Shown: piece after piece, positions 47,986 through 57,944 of the stretch | Layout of the letters: every line of letters starts with the position of its first letter | Numbering within the stretch: position 1 is the stretch's first letter | Assembly (NCBI GenBank): GCA_963576725.1 | Contig: OY755241.1 | Span: forward strand, 27,406,853-27,470,852 | DNA length: 64,000 bases | Source: Azorinus chamasolen | Taxonomy: Eukaryota; Mollusca; Bivalvia; Cardiida; Solecurtidae | Reading direction: 5' to 3' | Made by a program: the position numbers and the translations under genes | Notes under the pieces: generated by a model | What the model was told of the DNA's origin: nothing | The model's input: only the letters and a program-made list of their open reading frames with translations | Databases searched by the model: none

Positions 47986-48221
47986 ATTTTAAACTGTTTA
48001 CAATTATATTTCACTTATCCGGGACAGACGTGCTACATTTCAAAATATCGTCATTAAAGGTAGGAATTAATTATAGGGATGTAATAAAATGGTGACGTAA
48101 CAATTGTGTAATTTTAGCAATGCAGACAAAATTACAGTAATCATTTCGCAATGAGGATAAAATTATAGGATTGACATTCAGCATGCTACAGTCAATTAGA
48201 CAAGAACAGAGCAACAGATAA

Positions 48222-48315
48222 ATTGTCATTTCTCCAGCAAACCCTATGCTGTAATTACCAGTTAGACTCGTCTCGAAGAGAGTGGTCATAATATAGGGTT
48301 AGGTGGAGAAATAAA
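48222..48315. mobile_element. F-type hairpin element
   Basis: TGTCATTTCTCCAGCAAACC, CTATGCTGTAATTACCAGTT ... GGTCATAATATAGGGTTAGG, TGGAGAAATAAAG. Confidence 0.72.
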
Positions 48316-48339
48316 GAAGTTATTCATCTAAATGTTTTA

Positions 48340-48818
48340 ATTTAACTACTACATGTACCTGTATATAACATGGTAAGATTGGGCTGCTACCTGTATATAA
48401 CATGGTTTAGATTGGACTAATACCTGTACCTGTATATAGCATGATTAGATTGGACTACTACCTGTACCTGTATATATCATGGTTAGAATGGACTACTACC
48501 TGCACCAACATATAGCATGGTAAGATTGGAGTACTACCTTTACCTGTATATTGCAGGGTCAGATTGGACTGCTACCTTTACCTGTATATAGCAAGGTAAG
48601 ATTTGACCACTACCTTTACCTGTATATAGCATGGTAAGATTTAATTACTACCTGTATCCGTATGCTACCTACTACTACCTGTACATGCATATAGCATCGT
48701 GAGATTTGACATCTACCTGTAGTCCTGTACCTGTATATAGCATGGTTAGATTGGACTACTAGCTGTACCTGTATATAACCTGGTTAGATTGGACTACTAC
48801 TTGTACCTGTATATAACA
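48340..48818 (+). repeat. ~37-bp minisatellite, left part
   Basis: About 12 units of TACTACCTGTACCTGTATAT, AGCATGGTTAGATTGGAC. The last unit is cut at ATATAACA (48811-48818), the target of the following LINE insertion. Confidence 0.9.
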
Positions 48819-50596
48819 CAGACAACTGCTTAACGAAAGATGGACGAGTGACTGTGGCTTTAACAGATTTCTATCTCTGCATTCCCAGTCAGAAGTCTGT
48901 TTGCAATGGAAACTGTCTTACCTGGATGTTGCCTTACAATGTAAGTTTGCTGTTGCTAAATTATGGACATATATTCAGTATCAGAGCAAAATATGTTGCT
49001 TATGTCAAAATAGTTCAGACGACATTTACATGCATCTCGTCATGCGCTGCACTAATTTTAATCGGCAAAGAATGCATTTCCTCTCATGCGTTCCCTTTGA
49101 CATGCAAATGCTTACGGAAGAAGAAATTTATCGCACATTACTCGGGTCAAATGCTTATCTCCAAGACACGTTTTGCAATAGTACCCAGTATAGGCAATTT
49201 CTAAACGACAGTTTTCAATATATCACTGTTATAATCGAGACATACAGAAGGAAAGGATACGGAAATCGTATTAACCGGTAATACAAAAATGTTAAGGGAC
49301 AGCAGTAACATAGCCTGCTACCCTTGGCACATTAATTCAGTTAATACATCCCAGACCATATCTGTATACCGTTGTGTCTACCTTTGCATTCGTTCGGAAG
49401 GTCACTCTACATGATGTTTCTGTTTTACAGTCGAGGTAAATTGAAGTAATTCTATTACTTATCTTTCTGAAAATCTGTATATACATTAACGTTCTTTCTT
49501 CTTTTCCTCTTTTCATGTTTGTTTGTTTGTTCGTTTTTAATTGTGGATAGTTGCCTTCATTGCGTCTTAAGTCTTGCATTTCATTTCGGTAAGGCTATGC
49601 GGCGAAATGTTGATGCTCAACTAAACTTGTCGTAGGTAGCCACTTAAAGTACAGGTCCCTAAAGCAGGACCGGTTATAATACAGGGTATTAATAAGACAG
49701 AGAGCTTATATCCGGTTCGAAGTCTTGTTTTATTCTCTATTTGGCAGCCACCCGTCATTTGAGACCTATCTGATAATTCAAAGGGTGGCCGCTCAACACA
49801 GTTTGAAGTGCATTATTATTACAGCCACGATAACGTATAGCTATACATGTATATTGATCTAACGTTTAGTTTTATCAAAATGTATATTGATTTCATTGAT
49901 GTTTCACCGAGGTGCCTTGCAATTCGTATTGGTAAGGTCTCACTCTGGAACATGTAAATCACGCTAGTCTTCTATGTTTCCGTAAAATGCCGATATCATT
50001 TTATTTGAATTTCCAGAAAGTTCAAACTTAGTTTGTATTCTGCTCTTGTCTTGCTTTTCGTTTCGGTAAGGCATTAGCATAAGCAAATCAACTCCAAGGA
50101 ATGCTTAAACTAAACGGAGGATCTCCGATGAGTGTTTAGTGTGTGTCATACTCATTGTGGTGAATGGGTTTCATAGAGACAGTTTGTGATGAGCAAGATT
50201 CCTTTTATTACATAACTCCTAAATGTGCCATAAAACATGAAACATGCTATATATAGCTGACGCTATATTAGCTTAGATTGGCTAATATTTTAATGACGTC
50301 ACTGGCACCATGCATTGGATCTGGGTATTATCTTTAAAGTTCATTAGTGTTCAGATTCACACTGCTCATTTGAACGGAAAATGCACTAATGCATTTCCAC
50401 AGCTTACGGCACTCTGTTTTGGCACTCCCACACCGAAGTTTATGTGATAAAACGTGTTTTGTGATTGTATTGTAAATTGCATTGCACTATTATTAATTTG
50501 ATTGGTATAGTATGAAAATGATATGTATGTTTAATGTACCTGTGATTCAATTATGTACACTGTGTAATCCGTAACAGGGAAATAAAGAGTATATAG
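48819..50596 (+). mobile_element. 5'-truncated LINE insertion (ORF2 C-terminus and 3' UTR)
   Basis: The open frame 48817-49281 gives 154 codons and TAA. It contains SYLDVALQCKFAVAKLW and the zinc knuckle C-x2-C-x9-H-x4-C (48994-49050), the C-terminal module of LINE ORF2. The remaining 1.3 kb is non-coding and ends GTAACAGGGAAATAAAGAGT, with AATAAA at 50581-50586 close to the end. The target duplication ATATAACA occurs at 48811-48818 and 50597-50604, splitting one minisatellite unit. The ORF is intact and the ends are clear, so the insertion may be fairly recent. Confidence 0.85.
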
Positions 50597-50870
50597 ATAT
50601 AACATGGTAAGAGTTGACTAGTACCTGCATCTGTATATAGCAAGGTAAGATTTGACCACTACCTTTACCTGTATATAGAACGGTAAGATTTGAATACTAC
50701 CCGTGACTGTATATAGCATGGTAAGATTCTACTAGTACCTGCATATACCATGGTAAGATTGGATTCTTTTCACTGATAACAAACTACTACCTTTATTCTA
50801 TATGGATAACTACCTTTACCTGTATATATAGCATGGTACGATTAGATTATTTTGCCCACAAGTATCAACG
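50597..50870 (+). repeat. ~37-bp minisatellite, right part
   Basis: Resumes ATATAACATGGTAAGAGTTG, same units as 48340-48818 but more diverged. Confidence 0.88.
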
Positions 50871-50904
50871 CCTGCTTCAAGTCTTATTTGTAAATGTTCA
50901 TGTT

Positions 50905-51080
50905 TGCTTAACCCTTTTCTTGTTTGAATATTCATATTAGAAATATTGACATCGTGAATATTTATTAGATTAATTTTTATAATGACATTTGTACACAGGG
51001 TACCTTGAGCCGTCCGTCTGATCTGGGTCTACTCTGTTCGCAAAGGCATGAAAGGCGTTTAAAAAGGGAAAATGTAAAGC
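50905..51080 (-). mobile_element. TTAA-type hairpin MITE, group A, shortened stem
   Basis: TTAACCCTTTTCTTGTTTGA, ATTGACATCGTGAATATTTA, GAGCCGTCCGTCTGATCTGG, GTCTACTCTGTTCGCAAAGG, right end AAAAGGGAAAATG. Confidence 0.7.
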
Positions 51081-51595
51081 ATTTTGAAAAAAGTTTGGAC
51101 TCCTTGTCATACAGTTAAATATTACAATGTTCTTGTCAATACTTTATTACTGTGCGTCTATGTGAGACCTGGTCGTGTAGACCCAAACTGTTCTAGTCTC
51201 ATCCGAATCCTAGTCGATACCCGACCCACTCGAGTTCAAACATTCGAGATGCATTTCAATATAAATATATAACCCGACAACCAAAGCCATTTGCATAATC
51301 ATTCTACGATTGACGTATACCCAGCCACTTCCCTAATGCAGCCGTAACGACTCGTAACCCCTGCAGTCGTAACGACTCGTAACCCTTGCAGTCGTAACGA
51401 TGCGTAACCTTTGTTTACAAAGATAAACACAGTTTCACCATTGACAGCGAGTTAACGGAGCTTGCTGCATTACTTACGCCGTGCATTAAGCTACCCTGTG
51501 ACATTTAAGATCCGGTGGTACTTAAGACAAGTGTTACTGTATTGATCGTATTTGAGTCACACCATCTTTCCATATTTACGTGCTGGAGCATTCCA
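51081..51595. repeat. Spacer with a 25-bp triplicate
   Basis: GCAGCCGTAACGACTCGTAA, CCCCT occurs three times at 51338-51412. A D-like scrap (GCATTACTTACGCCGTGCAT, TAAGCTACC) follows at 51468-51498. No gene. Confidence 0.55.
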
Positions 51596-51720
51596 TTAAC
51601 CCATACAATCATATACTAGTTTAGATTCAACCTCTTTGACTAAATCTATTTACCACAACTGTTTAAAGGTGACTTAAACAGAGGTGTCAAAAGGTGTCAA
51701 TATGTAGCAGTCATTTGTTG
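51596..51720. mobile_element. Group C MITE lacking its hairpin
   Basis: TTAACCCATACAATCATATA, CAACCTCTTTGACTAAATCT, GTGACTTAAACAGAGGTGTC keep both C flanks, but the GAAACCATT palindrome between them is gone. Confidence 0.6.
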
Positions 51721-51751
51721 AATAAAACTGATAATACCTAACCATCTGTCA

Positions 51752-52085
51752 CCCCGTTAGCTTAGCAGGTAGACCGTCTGCTTAACCCAATCCCACCTAG
51801 AATATTTTAGACAAAACCTCACTAAATACTGAAAAGGGGCATTTACTAGAAAAAGGGAAATTTTCAGAATAATGAACCAATGTGATAAATAGAGTATTTG
51901 TTCGTAGGAGCAAATGCTATATTTATCATTTTCAAAAATGAATTTCATAGAAGCGTCAGAAGGCGACAATGGGAGGGAATGGGTTAAGATGCGATAGGTC
52001 ACGGGTTCGATTCCCGGCTGTTACAAAGCAAAGTCGTTAAAAACCTGAGGTAGCAGCTTCCTTGCTGTGATCGGTATGGCATGTT
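51752..52085 (+). mobile_element. tRNA-derived SINE split by a MITE
   Basis: The tRNA-like head CCCCGTTAGCTTAGCAGGTA, GACCGTCTGC (A box TAGCTTAGCAGG, 51758-51769) is cut at TTAA. The second half GATGCGATAGGTCACGGGTT, CGATTCCCGGC (B box GGTTCGATTCC, 52003-52013) resumes at 51988. The SINE body then continues with AAAGTCGTTAAAAACCTGAG, GTAGCAGC. Joined across one TTAA the two halves make a continuous tRNA-like head with correctly spaced internal pol III promoter boxes; the interruption would disable normal transcription. Confidence 0.82.
51786..51983 (+). mobile_element. TTAA hairpin MITE, group C, exact boundaries
   Basis: TTAA at 51782-51785 and 51984-51987, insert of 198 bp. Ends CCCAATCCCACC / GGGAGGGAATGGG, inner stem AATGTGATAAATAGAGTATT, TGTTCGTAGGAGCAAATGC. 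The surrounding SINE gives an independent definition of both ends. Confidence 0.9.
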
Positions 52086-52394
52086 CTGTTGATATCGACG
52101 TTAACCATTGAAACGCTGAACTTTGAAATGGACTATTCCAAAATTAAAACAAGTCAAGCTTATGGTGAATGTTGAGGACTATTTTAAAGAAAATTGTAAG
52201 TGCAGACCCTGATGAGATGGGTATACACTGTTTGCAAAGGACATTAGTGGCTCGTGTCCCGTTAAATCCCAAAGCACATACACGCACACACTCACGCACG
52301 AGCGAAGGTGAGTGTTACGAACTCTGATTGGTCGGTAACATATCAGTTTATAATGTGGCAGAATGCGATATATTCTGTCACATTCCTACGAAAT

Positions 52395-53125
52395 GCTGTC
52401 ACAATATGGCTTAACTTTATCTGTCACAATATGGCCCAACTATATCTGTCAAAATATGGCTCAACTATATCTGTCACAATATGGCTCAACTATATCTGCC
52501 ACAATATGGCTCAACTATATCTGTCACAATATGGCCCAACTATATCTGTCACAATATGGCCCAACTATATCTGTCACGATATGGCTCAACTATATCTGTC
52601 ACAATATGGCCCAACTATATCTGTCACAATATGGCCCGACTATATCTGTCACAATATGGCTCAACTATATCTGTCACCATACGGCTCAACTATATCTGTC
52701 ACAATATGGCTCAACTATATCTGTCACAATATTGCTCAACTATATATGTCACAATATGGCCCAACTATATATGTCACAATATGGCCCGACTATATCTGCC
52801 ACAATATGGCTCAACTATATCTGTCACCATACGGCTCAACTATATCTGTCACAATATGGCTCAACTATATCTTTCACAATATGGCTCAACTATATATGTC
52901 ACAATATGGCCCAACTATATCTGTCACAATATGGCCCAACTATATCTGTCACAATATGGCTCAACTATATCTGTCACAATATGGGCCAACTATATCTGTC
53001 TCAATATGGCTCAACTATATGTCACAATATGGCTGAACTATATCTGTCAAAATATGGCCAAACTATATCTGTCACAATATGGCTCAACTATATCTGTCAC
53101 ATAATGGCTCAACTATATCTGTTTC
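52395..53125 (+). repeat. 25-bp minisatellite, about 29 units
   Basis: Unit CACAATATGGCTCAACTATA, TCTGT. No unit carries a stop in any of the three forward frames, so three overlapping frames of 207-275 codons stay open, each cycling through a 25-residue pattern. The same peptide repeat appears in all three frames, as expected for a unit length not divisible by 3; this argues against coding. Confidence 0.95.
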
Positions 53126-53184
53126 AAGTAGATACATCGTCTCTTTATGACATAAATACTATTGATTTGACGTTAAACCATAAA

Positions 53185-53395
53185 ACATAAACGCACACAA
53201 CTCGCGTACGCACAGACAAATGCATGCACCCACACACGGACACATGAACGAATGAGCGCACGAACTAAGCAACGAACGAATGACCGTACGAACGCATCAA
53301 CGAACGAATGGAGGCACGCATGCACGCAAGTACACACACACGCACGCACGCGAATGAACAAAAGCACGCACGCGTGGCGCACCCACATGTGTTTT
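53185..53395. repeat. ACGC/ACGA-rich simple repeat
   Basis: Mixed CACGCACG, GAACGAATGA and CACACA motifs. No gene. Confidence 0.85.
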
Positions 53396-53640
53396 TTCAT
53401 ACAACGCTTATTATGAGAAATGAAAGTCAACTGTGACACTTGAAGCAGACGACATTATTTGATGCTAAAAGAGTTAAAACAACTCCATCTTCCCCACCAG
53501 AATTTTTTTTCTCCTCGTCTTATCTTGACTGAAAATCTTTGAATTACCAACAGACTGCTAACTTCCAGGCTACGAATATACTAAATATCAGAAGCACAAG
53601 ACGATTGAGCAGAGCTACAGGTAAACATGCGTATTCAAAT
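53396..53640. other. Spacer with an unconvincing exon-like segment
   Basis: 53569-53620 is flanked by ACTTCCAG and GTAAAC and is open in a frame reading GYEYTKYQKHKTIEQSY if entered in phase 1. It is only 52 bp, has no domain, and lies almost 17 kb beyond a stop codon; I do not call it. Confidence 0.3.
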
Positions 53641-53745
53641 ACTAAAATCGTCGTTTCTCCACCAAACTATATGTTGTGACCACTCGACACGATTCTAAAG
53701 AGTGGTTAGAACATAGGGTTAGGTGGAGAAATAAAGAAGTTATTC
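53641..53745. mobile_element. F-type hairpin element
   Basis: ATCGTCGTTTCTCCACCAAA, CTATATGTTGTGACCACTCG ... AGAGTGGTTAGAACATAGGG, TTAGGTGGAGAAATAAAGAA. Confidence 0.75.
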
Positions 53746-53792
53746 ATGAAAGTGTTTTAATTTACGCATCTTATCTTAAAGTACAGTTTTAA

Positions 53793-54035
53793 CCCTTTAC
53801 CCAATAGCCTGTTTCTAGTTTTGAAGACATATGACCACTTAAAGCAGGTTGAAAGTAAAGCAGAATGCGCCCTAAGGCGCATTCTGCTTTACTTTCAGCC
53901 TGCTTTAAGCTACCACCTACTAGGATATAGAAAATATTTATTATGCAATATGTTCATGACTGTATGAATTTGAACTATTTTCTTCAGCGGAGGAATAATC
54001 AAACACGCTAAAAGCCGCTTCTATCAGGTAAAGGG
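53793..54035 (+). mobile_element. TTAA MITE carrying a D-like hairpin (group G)
   Basis: TTAA at 53789-53792 and 54036-54039, ends CCCTTTACCCAATAGCC and TCAGGTAAAGGG as in A-C. The central palindrome 53831-53924 is GACCACTTAAAGCAGGTTGA, AAGTAAAGCAGAATGCGCCC, TAAGGCGCATTCTGCTTTAC, TTTCAGCCTGCTTTAAGCTA. That layout matches the D stem (CTTAATGCAGG...AAAGT..TGCAGAAAGC) with changes mirrored on both arms. Confidence 0.85.
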
Positions 54036-54279
54036 TTAACCTCTGAGGTTTGAGACTCAATCTGAATGTATCGGGGTTAGATCTCTCAATTTACAATAAC
54101 GTTTTAGAAACAGGATGTGTATAGAACAGACATGCCTGTTCTTGGAGATGGCAAGAGTTTGACTAATGTTTATTCAGCATGCAGTGTAGCAGATCAAATC
54201 CGTATTCTGAATACTGAACACGTTACTCGATGAATATTCGTGAAAGAAATAGTAACATATTGCATACTGTAGAATCATT

Positions 54280-54389
54280 TTATATTTATATTAGAGCAGA
54301 TCTTGATCAGACGGCCCCTTTAGAAACCGCCTGATCTAGCACTACTCTATTTGCAAAGGTGTAGAAAGACGTATTGGTAGAGTAAAGGG
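54280..54389 (-). mobile_element. Group A MITE sharing a TTAA with the next element
   Basis: Palindrome AGAGCAGATCTTGATCAGAC, GGCCCCTTTAGAAACCGCCT, GATCTAGCACTACTCTATTT, then GTAGAAAGACGTATTGGTAG, AGTAAAGGG and TTAA (54390-54393), which is also the left TTAA of the B element. Confidence 0.75.
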
Positions 54390-54393
54390 TTAA

Positions 54394-54584
54394 CCCTTTC
54401 GTTGCAAAATCATTTTCATCTACTAAGATAATTATCTGTTATAGGTTTCAAATTGGAGTTTCTTCAGTAGTTTCACACTAAACAAATCGGGTATATAAAC
54501 TGTTTGGAGCGTTACTTGGCGTCTCGTCTTGATCGAAACTGTTTGCAAAGGTTATCTCGTAATGGGTCTATGTCGGTGAAAGAG
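54394..54584 (+). mobile_element. TTAA hairpin MITE, group B
   Basis: CCCTTTCGTTGCAAAATC left end, hairpin remnant AAACTGTTTGGAGCGTTACT, TGGCGTCTCGTCTTGATCGA, AACTGTTTGC, right end TCGGTGAAAGAG and TTAA at 54585-54588. Confidence 0.75.
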
Positions 54585-54588
54585 TTAA

Positions 54589-54825
54589 ACCCTGTCCCTG
54601 CTGTATATTCATTTCAAATTTCGATACCTACTGGATATTCATGGACAAATAGTTATAATGAAATATGGAAGGTGGAATATTGTAGCCATTTTAGAAAGTA
54701 AAGAAATAGAACTTTCAAATTTCATTAACAAACAGAGCAGACAATGATCTACAGGAGCCGTCTGATCTGGGTCTACTCTGTTTGCAAATGCATGAAAACA
54801 CGTTAACATGAATGAAAGGATTAAG
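54589..54825 (+). mobile_element. TTAA-type hairpin MITE, group A
   Basis: CCTACTGGATATTCATGGAC, AATATGGAAGGTGGAATATT, GTAGCCATTTTAGAAAG, palindrome AACAAACAGAGCAGACAATG ... AGGAGCCGTCTGATCTGGGT, CTACTCTGTTTGC, end AATGAAAGGATTAA. It follows the B element with a shared TTAA, so three MITEs are in a row. Confidence 0.75.
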
Positions 54826-54954
54826 TACAACGCATCCTACACAATGGGTTTTCTAAGTTTTCCCACTTGCATTCCGGAACTATCACGCGTATTTGTTATG
54901 AATGCAATGGACAGTATAGCATATCTTAAACGACCTTATATTAATTAGACACAT

Positions 54955-55095
54955 ATATCTTTCAAAAAAACAGGTGGTTGTTTAATACAGGGCACAGGGG
55001 CTTTTTGCATTACATTTGACCTGTATTAAGCAACCACCTGCCTTACAGACCCATAATTATACCTCTTTTTGATGATCGCTTAAGAGAGATACAGC
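54955..55095 (+). mobile_element. Group D hairpin
   Basis: ACAGGTGGTTGTTTAATACA, GGGCACAGGGGCTTTTTGCA ... CATTTGACCTGTATTAAGCA, ACCACCTGCC; the right end shows GATCGCTTAAGAGAGATACA. A further partial copy (GACCCCCTCTAATGCGACCA, GTAGCTTAATGCAGCACAAA) is at 55096-55195. Confidence 0.7.
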
Positions 55096-55244
55096 AGACC
55101 CCCTCTAATGCGACCACTTAAATAGTAAACATAACTGTCTTTACAAGCAGATGGTACATGTAGCTTAATGCAGCACAAAAGTAATACAGAACTGTCTACA
55201 GCCGCCAACGATACGTAGTAGCCCTTATCTCGCCTCCGCGACCT

Positions 55245-55315
55245 GAGTCCCATTGACAAACATCTTAGGTCCAGATGAGACGCATCAACAGGATCCGAAC
55301 TGTTTGATACCAGGC
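55245..55315 (+). mobile_element. Group B hairpin, inner stem deleted
   Basis: ACAAACATCTTAGGTCCAGA, TGAGACGCATCAACAGGATC, CGAACTGTTTGATACC. Confidence 0.65.
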
Positions 55316-55744
55316 CAAATGTTTCTCAAAAGTTAGATAGAGTCAAACTTGTACTAGGTCCAAATTTAAAAGGATTTTTTTCCACATTGGGATAAGAGTC
55401 AAAGCCATGTGATGCCATACCCCTTTAACCCTTTGCAAAACGAGTATATCCAGATCAGACGGATCCTGTGCAGACCCAGATCAGATGGATCTTGCAAGAA
55501 CCATTTGATCTAGATCTGCTCTGCTTGCAGTTGGAATAATACATATCTTATTCTGTCATGGCCAAGATATCACGTGTCCATATGCCATTATGAAATATTT
55601 ACGGTGCCATTAAACATTGTCATGCTATAACCGTGAGCTGACGCACATTTGCAAACTGCTTGGTTACTGGATCCAAGCTATTTGATACTCGATCAACAGT
55701 TCTCGAAGCTTGTATGAACCAGCAGTTATTCAGAACAAGAAGGG
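55316..55744. other. A-type hairpin with duplicated left arm
   Basis: At 55428-55530 the left arm appears twice (TATATCCAGATCAGACGGAT, CCTGTGCAGACCCAGATCAG, ATGGATCTTG) before a single right arm (CATTTGATCTAGATCTGCTC, TGCTTGC). A B-like scrap lies at 55655-55695. Confidence 0.55.
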
Positions 55745-55748
55745 TTAA

Positions 55749-55989
55749 CCCTTTCCCTTATGTAAGCGCATTTTGACGCATCTGCAAACAGAGTAGACCG
55801 AGATCAGACGGCTCCTATAGGAGCCGTCTGATCAAGGTCTGTTCCGTTTGTTTATGGTGTAATATAGATCTGATTCCACAGCTTCTGCCAGAGGCAAAAT
55901 GTCCTGTGATAAAATGCCACTATAAACAATAATCTTATTAATGTTCATGCCGTCATTATTTCTTACATGAGTATGCAAAAGGGAAAGGG
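55749..55989 (+). mobile_element. TTAA hairpin MITE, group A, reference copy
   Basis: TTAA at 55745-55748 and 55990-55993; insert 241 bp. Ends CCCTTTCCCTTATG / AAAAGGGAAAGGG. Palindrome 55783-55853: CTGCAAACAGAGTAGACCGA, GATCAGACGGCTCCTATAGG, AGCCGTCTGATCAAGGTCTG, TTCCGTTTG. The long right part contains ATAGATCTGATTCCACAGCT and CGTCATTATTTCTTACATGA. Confidence 0.9.
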
Positions 55990-56097
55990 TTAATTGCTAC
56001 AGGTACATTCGTGAAGATAGTTTAAGTGTATGCAGTTAGTCGTGCTTCCGTGTGATTGAATTTACACACAGTTTCAGTCGTTTACAGCGGTCCATTT

Positions 56098-56225
56098 TCA
56101 AGAATAACTTCTTTATTTCCCCGCCAAACTCTATGGTGTAACCACCCTTTATAATTGTCAGGAGGAGACGATTCTAAAGAGTGGTCACAGTATAGGGATT
56201 GGCGGAGAAATGACGATTTTAGTAC
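56098..56225. mobile_element. F-type hairpin element
   Basis: AACTTCTTTATTTCCCCGCC, AAACTCTATGGTGTAACCAC, CCTTTATAATTGTC / GACGATTCTAAAGAGTGGTC, ACAGTATAGGGATTGGCGGA, GAAATGACGATTTTAG; outer and inner arms both pair. Confidence 0.78.
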
Positions 56226-56439
56226 ATATAGCACGGTTTTGTGAAAATGAATTTTGAAATAAATGGAAATAAATTTTATAAATAAGCATCGAAGCAGGAG
56301 ACAATGTTTGACACTAGGGGTGCTATTTAAAGACCCTCATGCTTATTTACATTGATGCTAATACATAATTGAGACTGATAGACGCATTTCCTAACCTCGT
56401 ATAAAATCTTTACATCATGAATATTCATGTAAGAAATAA

Positions 56440-57595
56440 TGGCTGTACAGCAGATGAACGGCCATACTGGCAGTATGAACAAGGGAATGTGTGCCATACT
56501 GGTAGTATGAACAATGGTATGTGTGCCATAATGGCAGTATGAACAAGGGAATGTGTGCCATACTGGTAGTATGAACAATGGTATGTGTGCCATAATGGCA
56601 GTATGAACAAGGGAATGTGTGCCATACTGGTAGTATGAACAAGGGAATGTGTGCCATACTGGTAGTATGAACAAGGGAATGTGTGCCATACTGGTAGTAT
56701 GAACAATGGTATGTGTGCCATAATGGCAGTATGAACAAGGGAATGCGTACCATAATGGCAGTATGAACAAGGGAATGTGTGCCATACTGGCAGTATGAAC
56801 AAGGGAATGTGTGCCATACTGGCAGTATGAACAAGGGAATGTGTGCCATACTGGCAGTATGAACAAAGGAATGTGTGCCATACTGGCAGTATGAACAAGG
56901 GAATGTGTGCCATAATGGTAGTATGAACAATGGAATGTGTGCCATACTGGCAGTATGAACAAGGGAATGTGTGCCATACTGGCAGTATGAACAAGCGAAT
57001 GTGTGCCATACTGGCAGTATGAACAGGGGAATGTGTGCCATACTGGCAGTATGAAGTTATGAACAATGGAATGTGTGCCATAATGACAGTATGAACAAGG
57101 GAATGTGTGCCATACTGGCAGTATGAACAAGGGAATGTGTGCCATAATGGCAGTATGAACCAAGGGAATGTGTGCCATAATGGCAGTATAAACAAGAGAA
57201 TGTGTGCCATACTGGCAGTATGAACAAGGGAATGTGTGCCATAATGGCAGTATGATCAAGGGAATGTGTGCCATAATGGCAGTATGAACAAGGGAATGTG
57301 TGCCATAATGGCAGTATGAACAAGGGCATGTGTGCCATTATGGCAGTATGAACAAGGGAATGTGTGCCATTATGGCAGTATGAACAAGGGAATGTGTGCC
57401 ATACTGGCACTATGAACAAGGAAATGTGTGCCATAATGGCAGTATGAACAAGGGAATGTGTGCCATACTGGCATTATGAACAAGGAAATGTATGCAATAA
57501 TGGTAGTATGAACAAGGGAATGTGTGCCATACTGGCAATATGAACTAGGAAATGTGTGCCATAATTGCAGTATGAACAAGGAAATGTTTACTTAA
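56440..57595 (+). repeat. 32-bp minisatellite, about 36 units
   Basis: Unit GTATGAACAAGGGAATGTGT, GCCATACTGGCA, with CCATAATGG/CCATACTGG and GGGAATG/TGGTATG variants. Minus-strand frames of up to 315 codons stay open because the unit has no stop in any minus frame; all frames give the same 32-residue pattern. Variant CAATGGTATG units fall in a repeated alternation at 56510-56725, a higher-order pattern. Confidence 0.95.
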
Positions 57596-57606
57596 TGTTA
57601 CTGACT

Positions 57607-57690
57607 AGTGCACGCACGCACACACACATGTCCACGCGCACACACACACACACACACGCGCGCGCGCGTGCGCAAACACACACATACATA
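57607..57690. repeat. (CA)n/(CG)n microsatellite
   Basis: ACGCACGCACACACACATGT ... CACACACGCGCGCGCGCG. Confidence 0.93.
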
Positions 57691-57734
57691 CACCCAACAC
57701 ATTTTATAGCTGACTTTCATCTGTTGAATGGAAG

Positions 57735-57900
57735 TTGCTTTAATCATTTACCTTATAGATAGCCTTTCTAACGCCTTTGCGAACAGAGTAGACCTCGATC
57801 AGAATGTTCCTATATGACCCGTCTGACTAGGGTCTCCACTGTTTGTTTATGCAATAATATTGATCTGGTTGTACAGTTTGCGTGATGGGCAAACTGTCCT
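57735..57900 (+). mobile_element. Group A MITE
   Basis: TTTAATCATTTACCTTATAG, CTAACGCCTTTGCGAACAGA, GTAGACCTCGATCAGAATGT, TCCTATATGACCCGTCTGAC, TAGGGTCTCCACTGTTTG. Confidence 0.75.
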
Positions 57901-57944
57901 TTATACATAATGGCATATAATACATTGTATGGATAAAGTCATTA

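Noticed and set aside
48822..48940. Exon-like segment (acceptor CACAG, donor GTAAGT) reading a cysteine-containing peptide, a possible eighth exon in phase 1.
   Set aside because: The alternative frame is open from 48817 through the supposed donor to 49281 and encodes the C-terminal part of a LINE ORF2 with a zinc knuckle. The segment lies inside an insertion with an 8-bp target duplication.
51752..52025. A tRNA gene with an intron.
   Set aside because: The intervening 198 bp is a group C MITE flanked by TTAA, not at a tRNA intron position, and the head continues into a SINE body.
52308..53190. Open frames of 207-275 codons.
   Set aside because: They cover a 25-bp minisatellite; all three forward frames are open and give the same repeated peptide.
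53569..53620. 52-bp segment flanked by ACTTCCAG and GTAAAC, which could extend the host gene if exon 7 used the donor at 36804.
   Set aside because: Too short, no domain, weak donor at 36804, and far beyond an in-frame stop; an open frame of this length is expected by chance.
56327..57579. Minus-strand open frames of up to 315 codons with His/Tyr-rich repeats.
   Set aside because: They cover the 32-bp minisatellite; three frames are open with the same cyclic peptide, without start context or splice sites.
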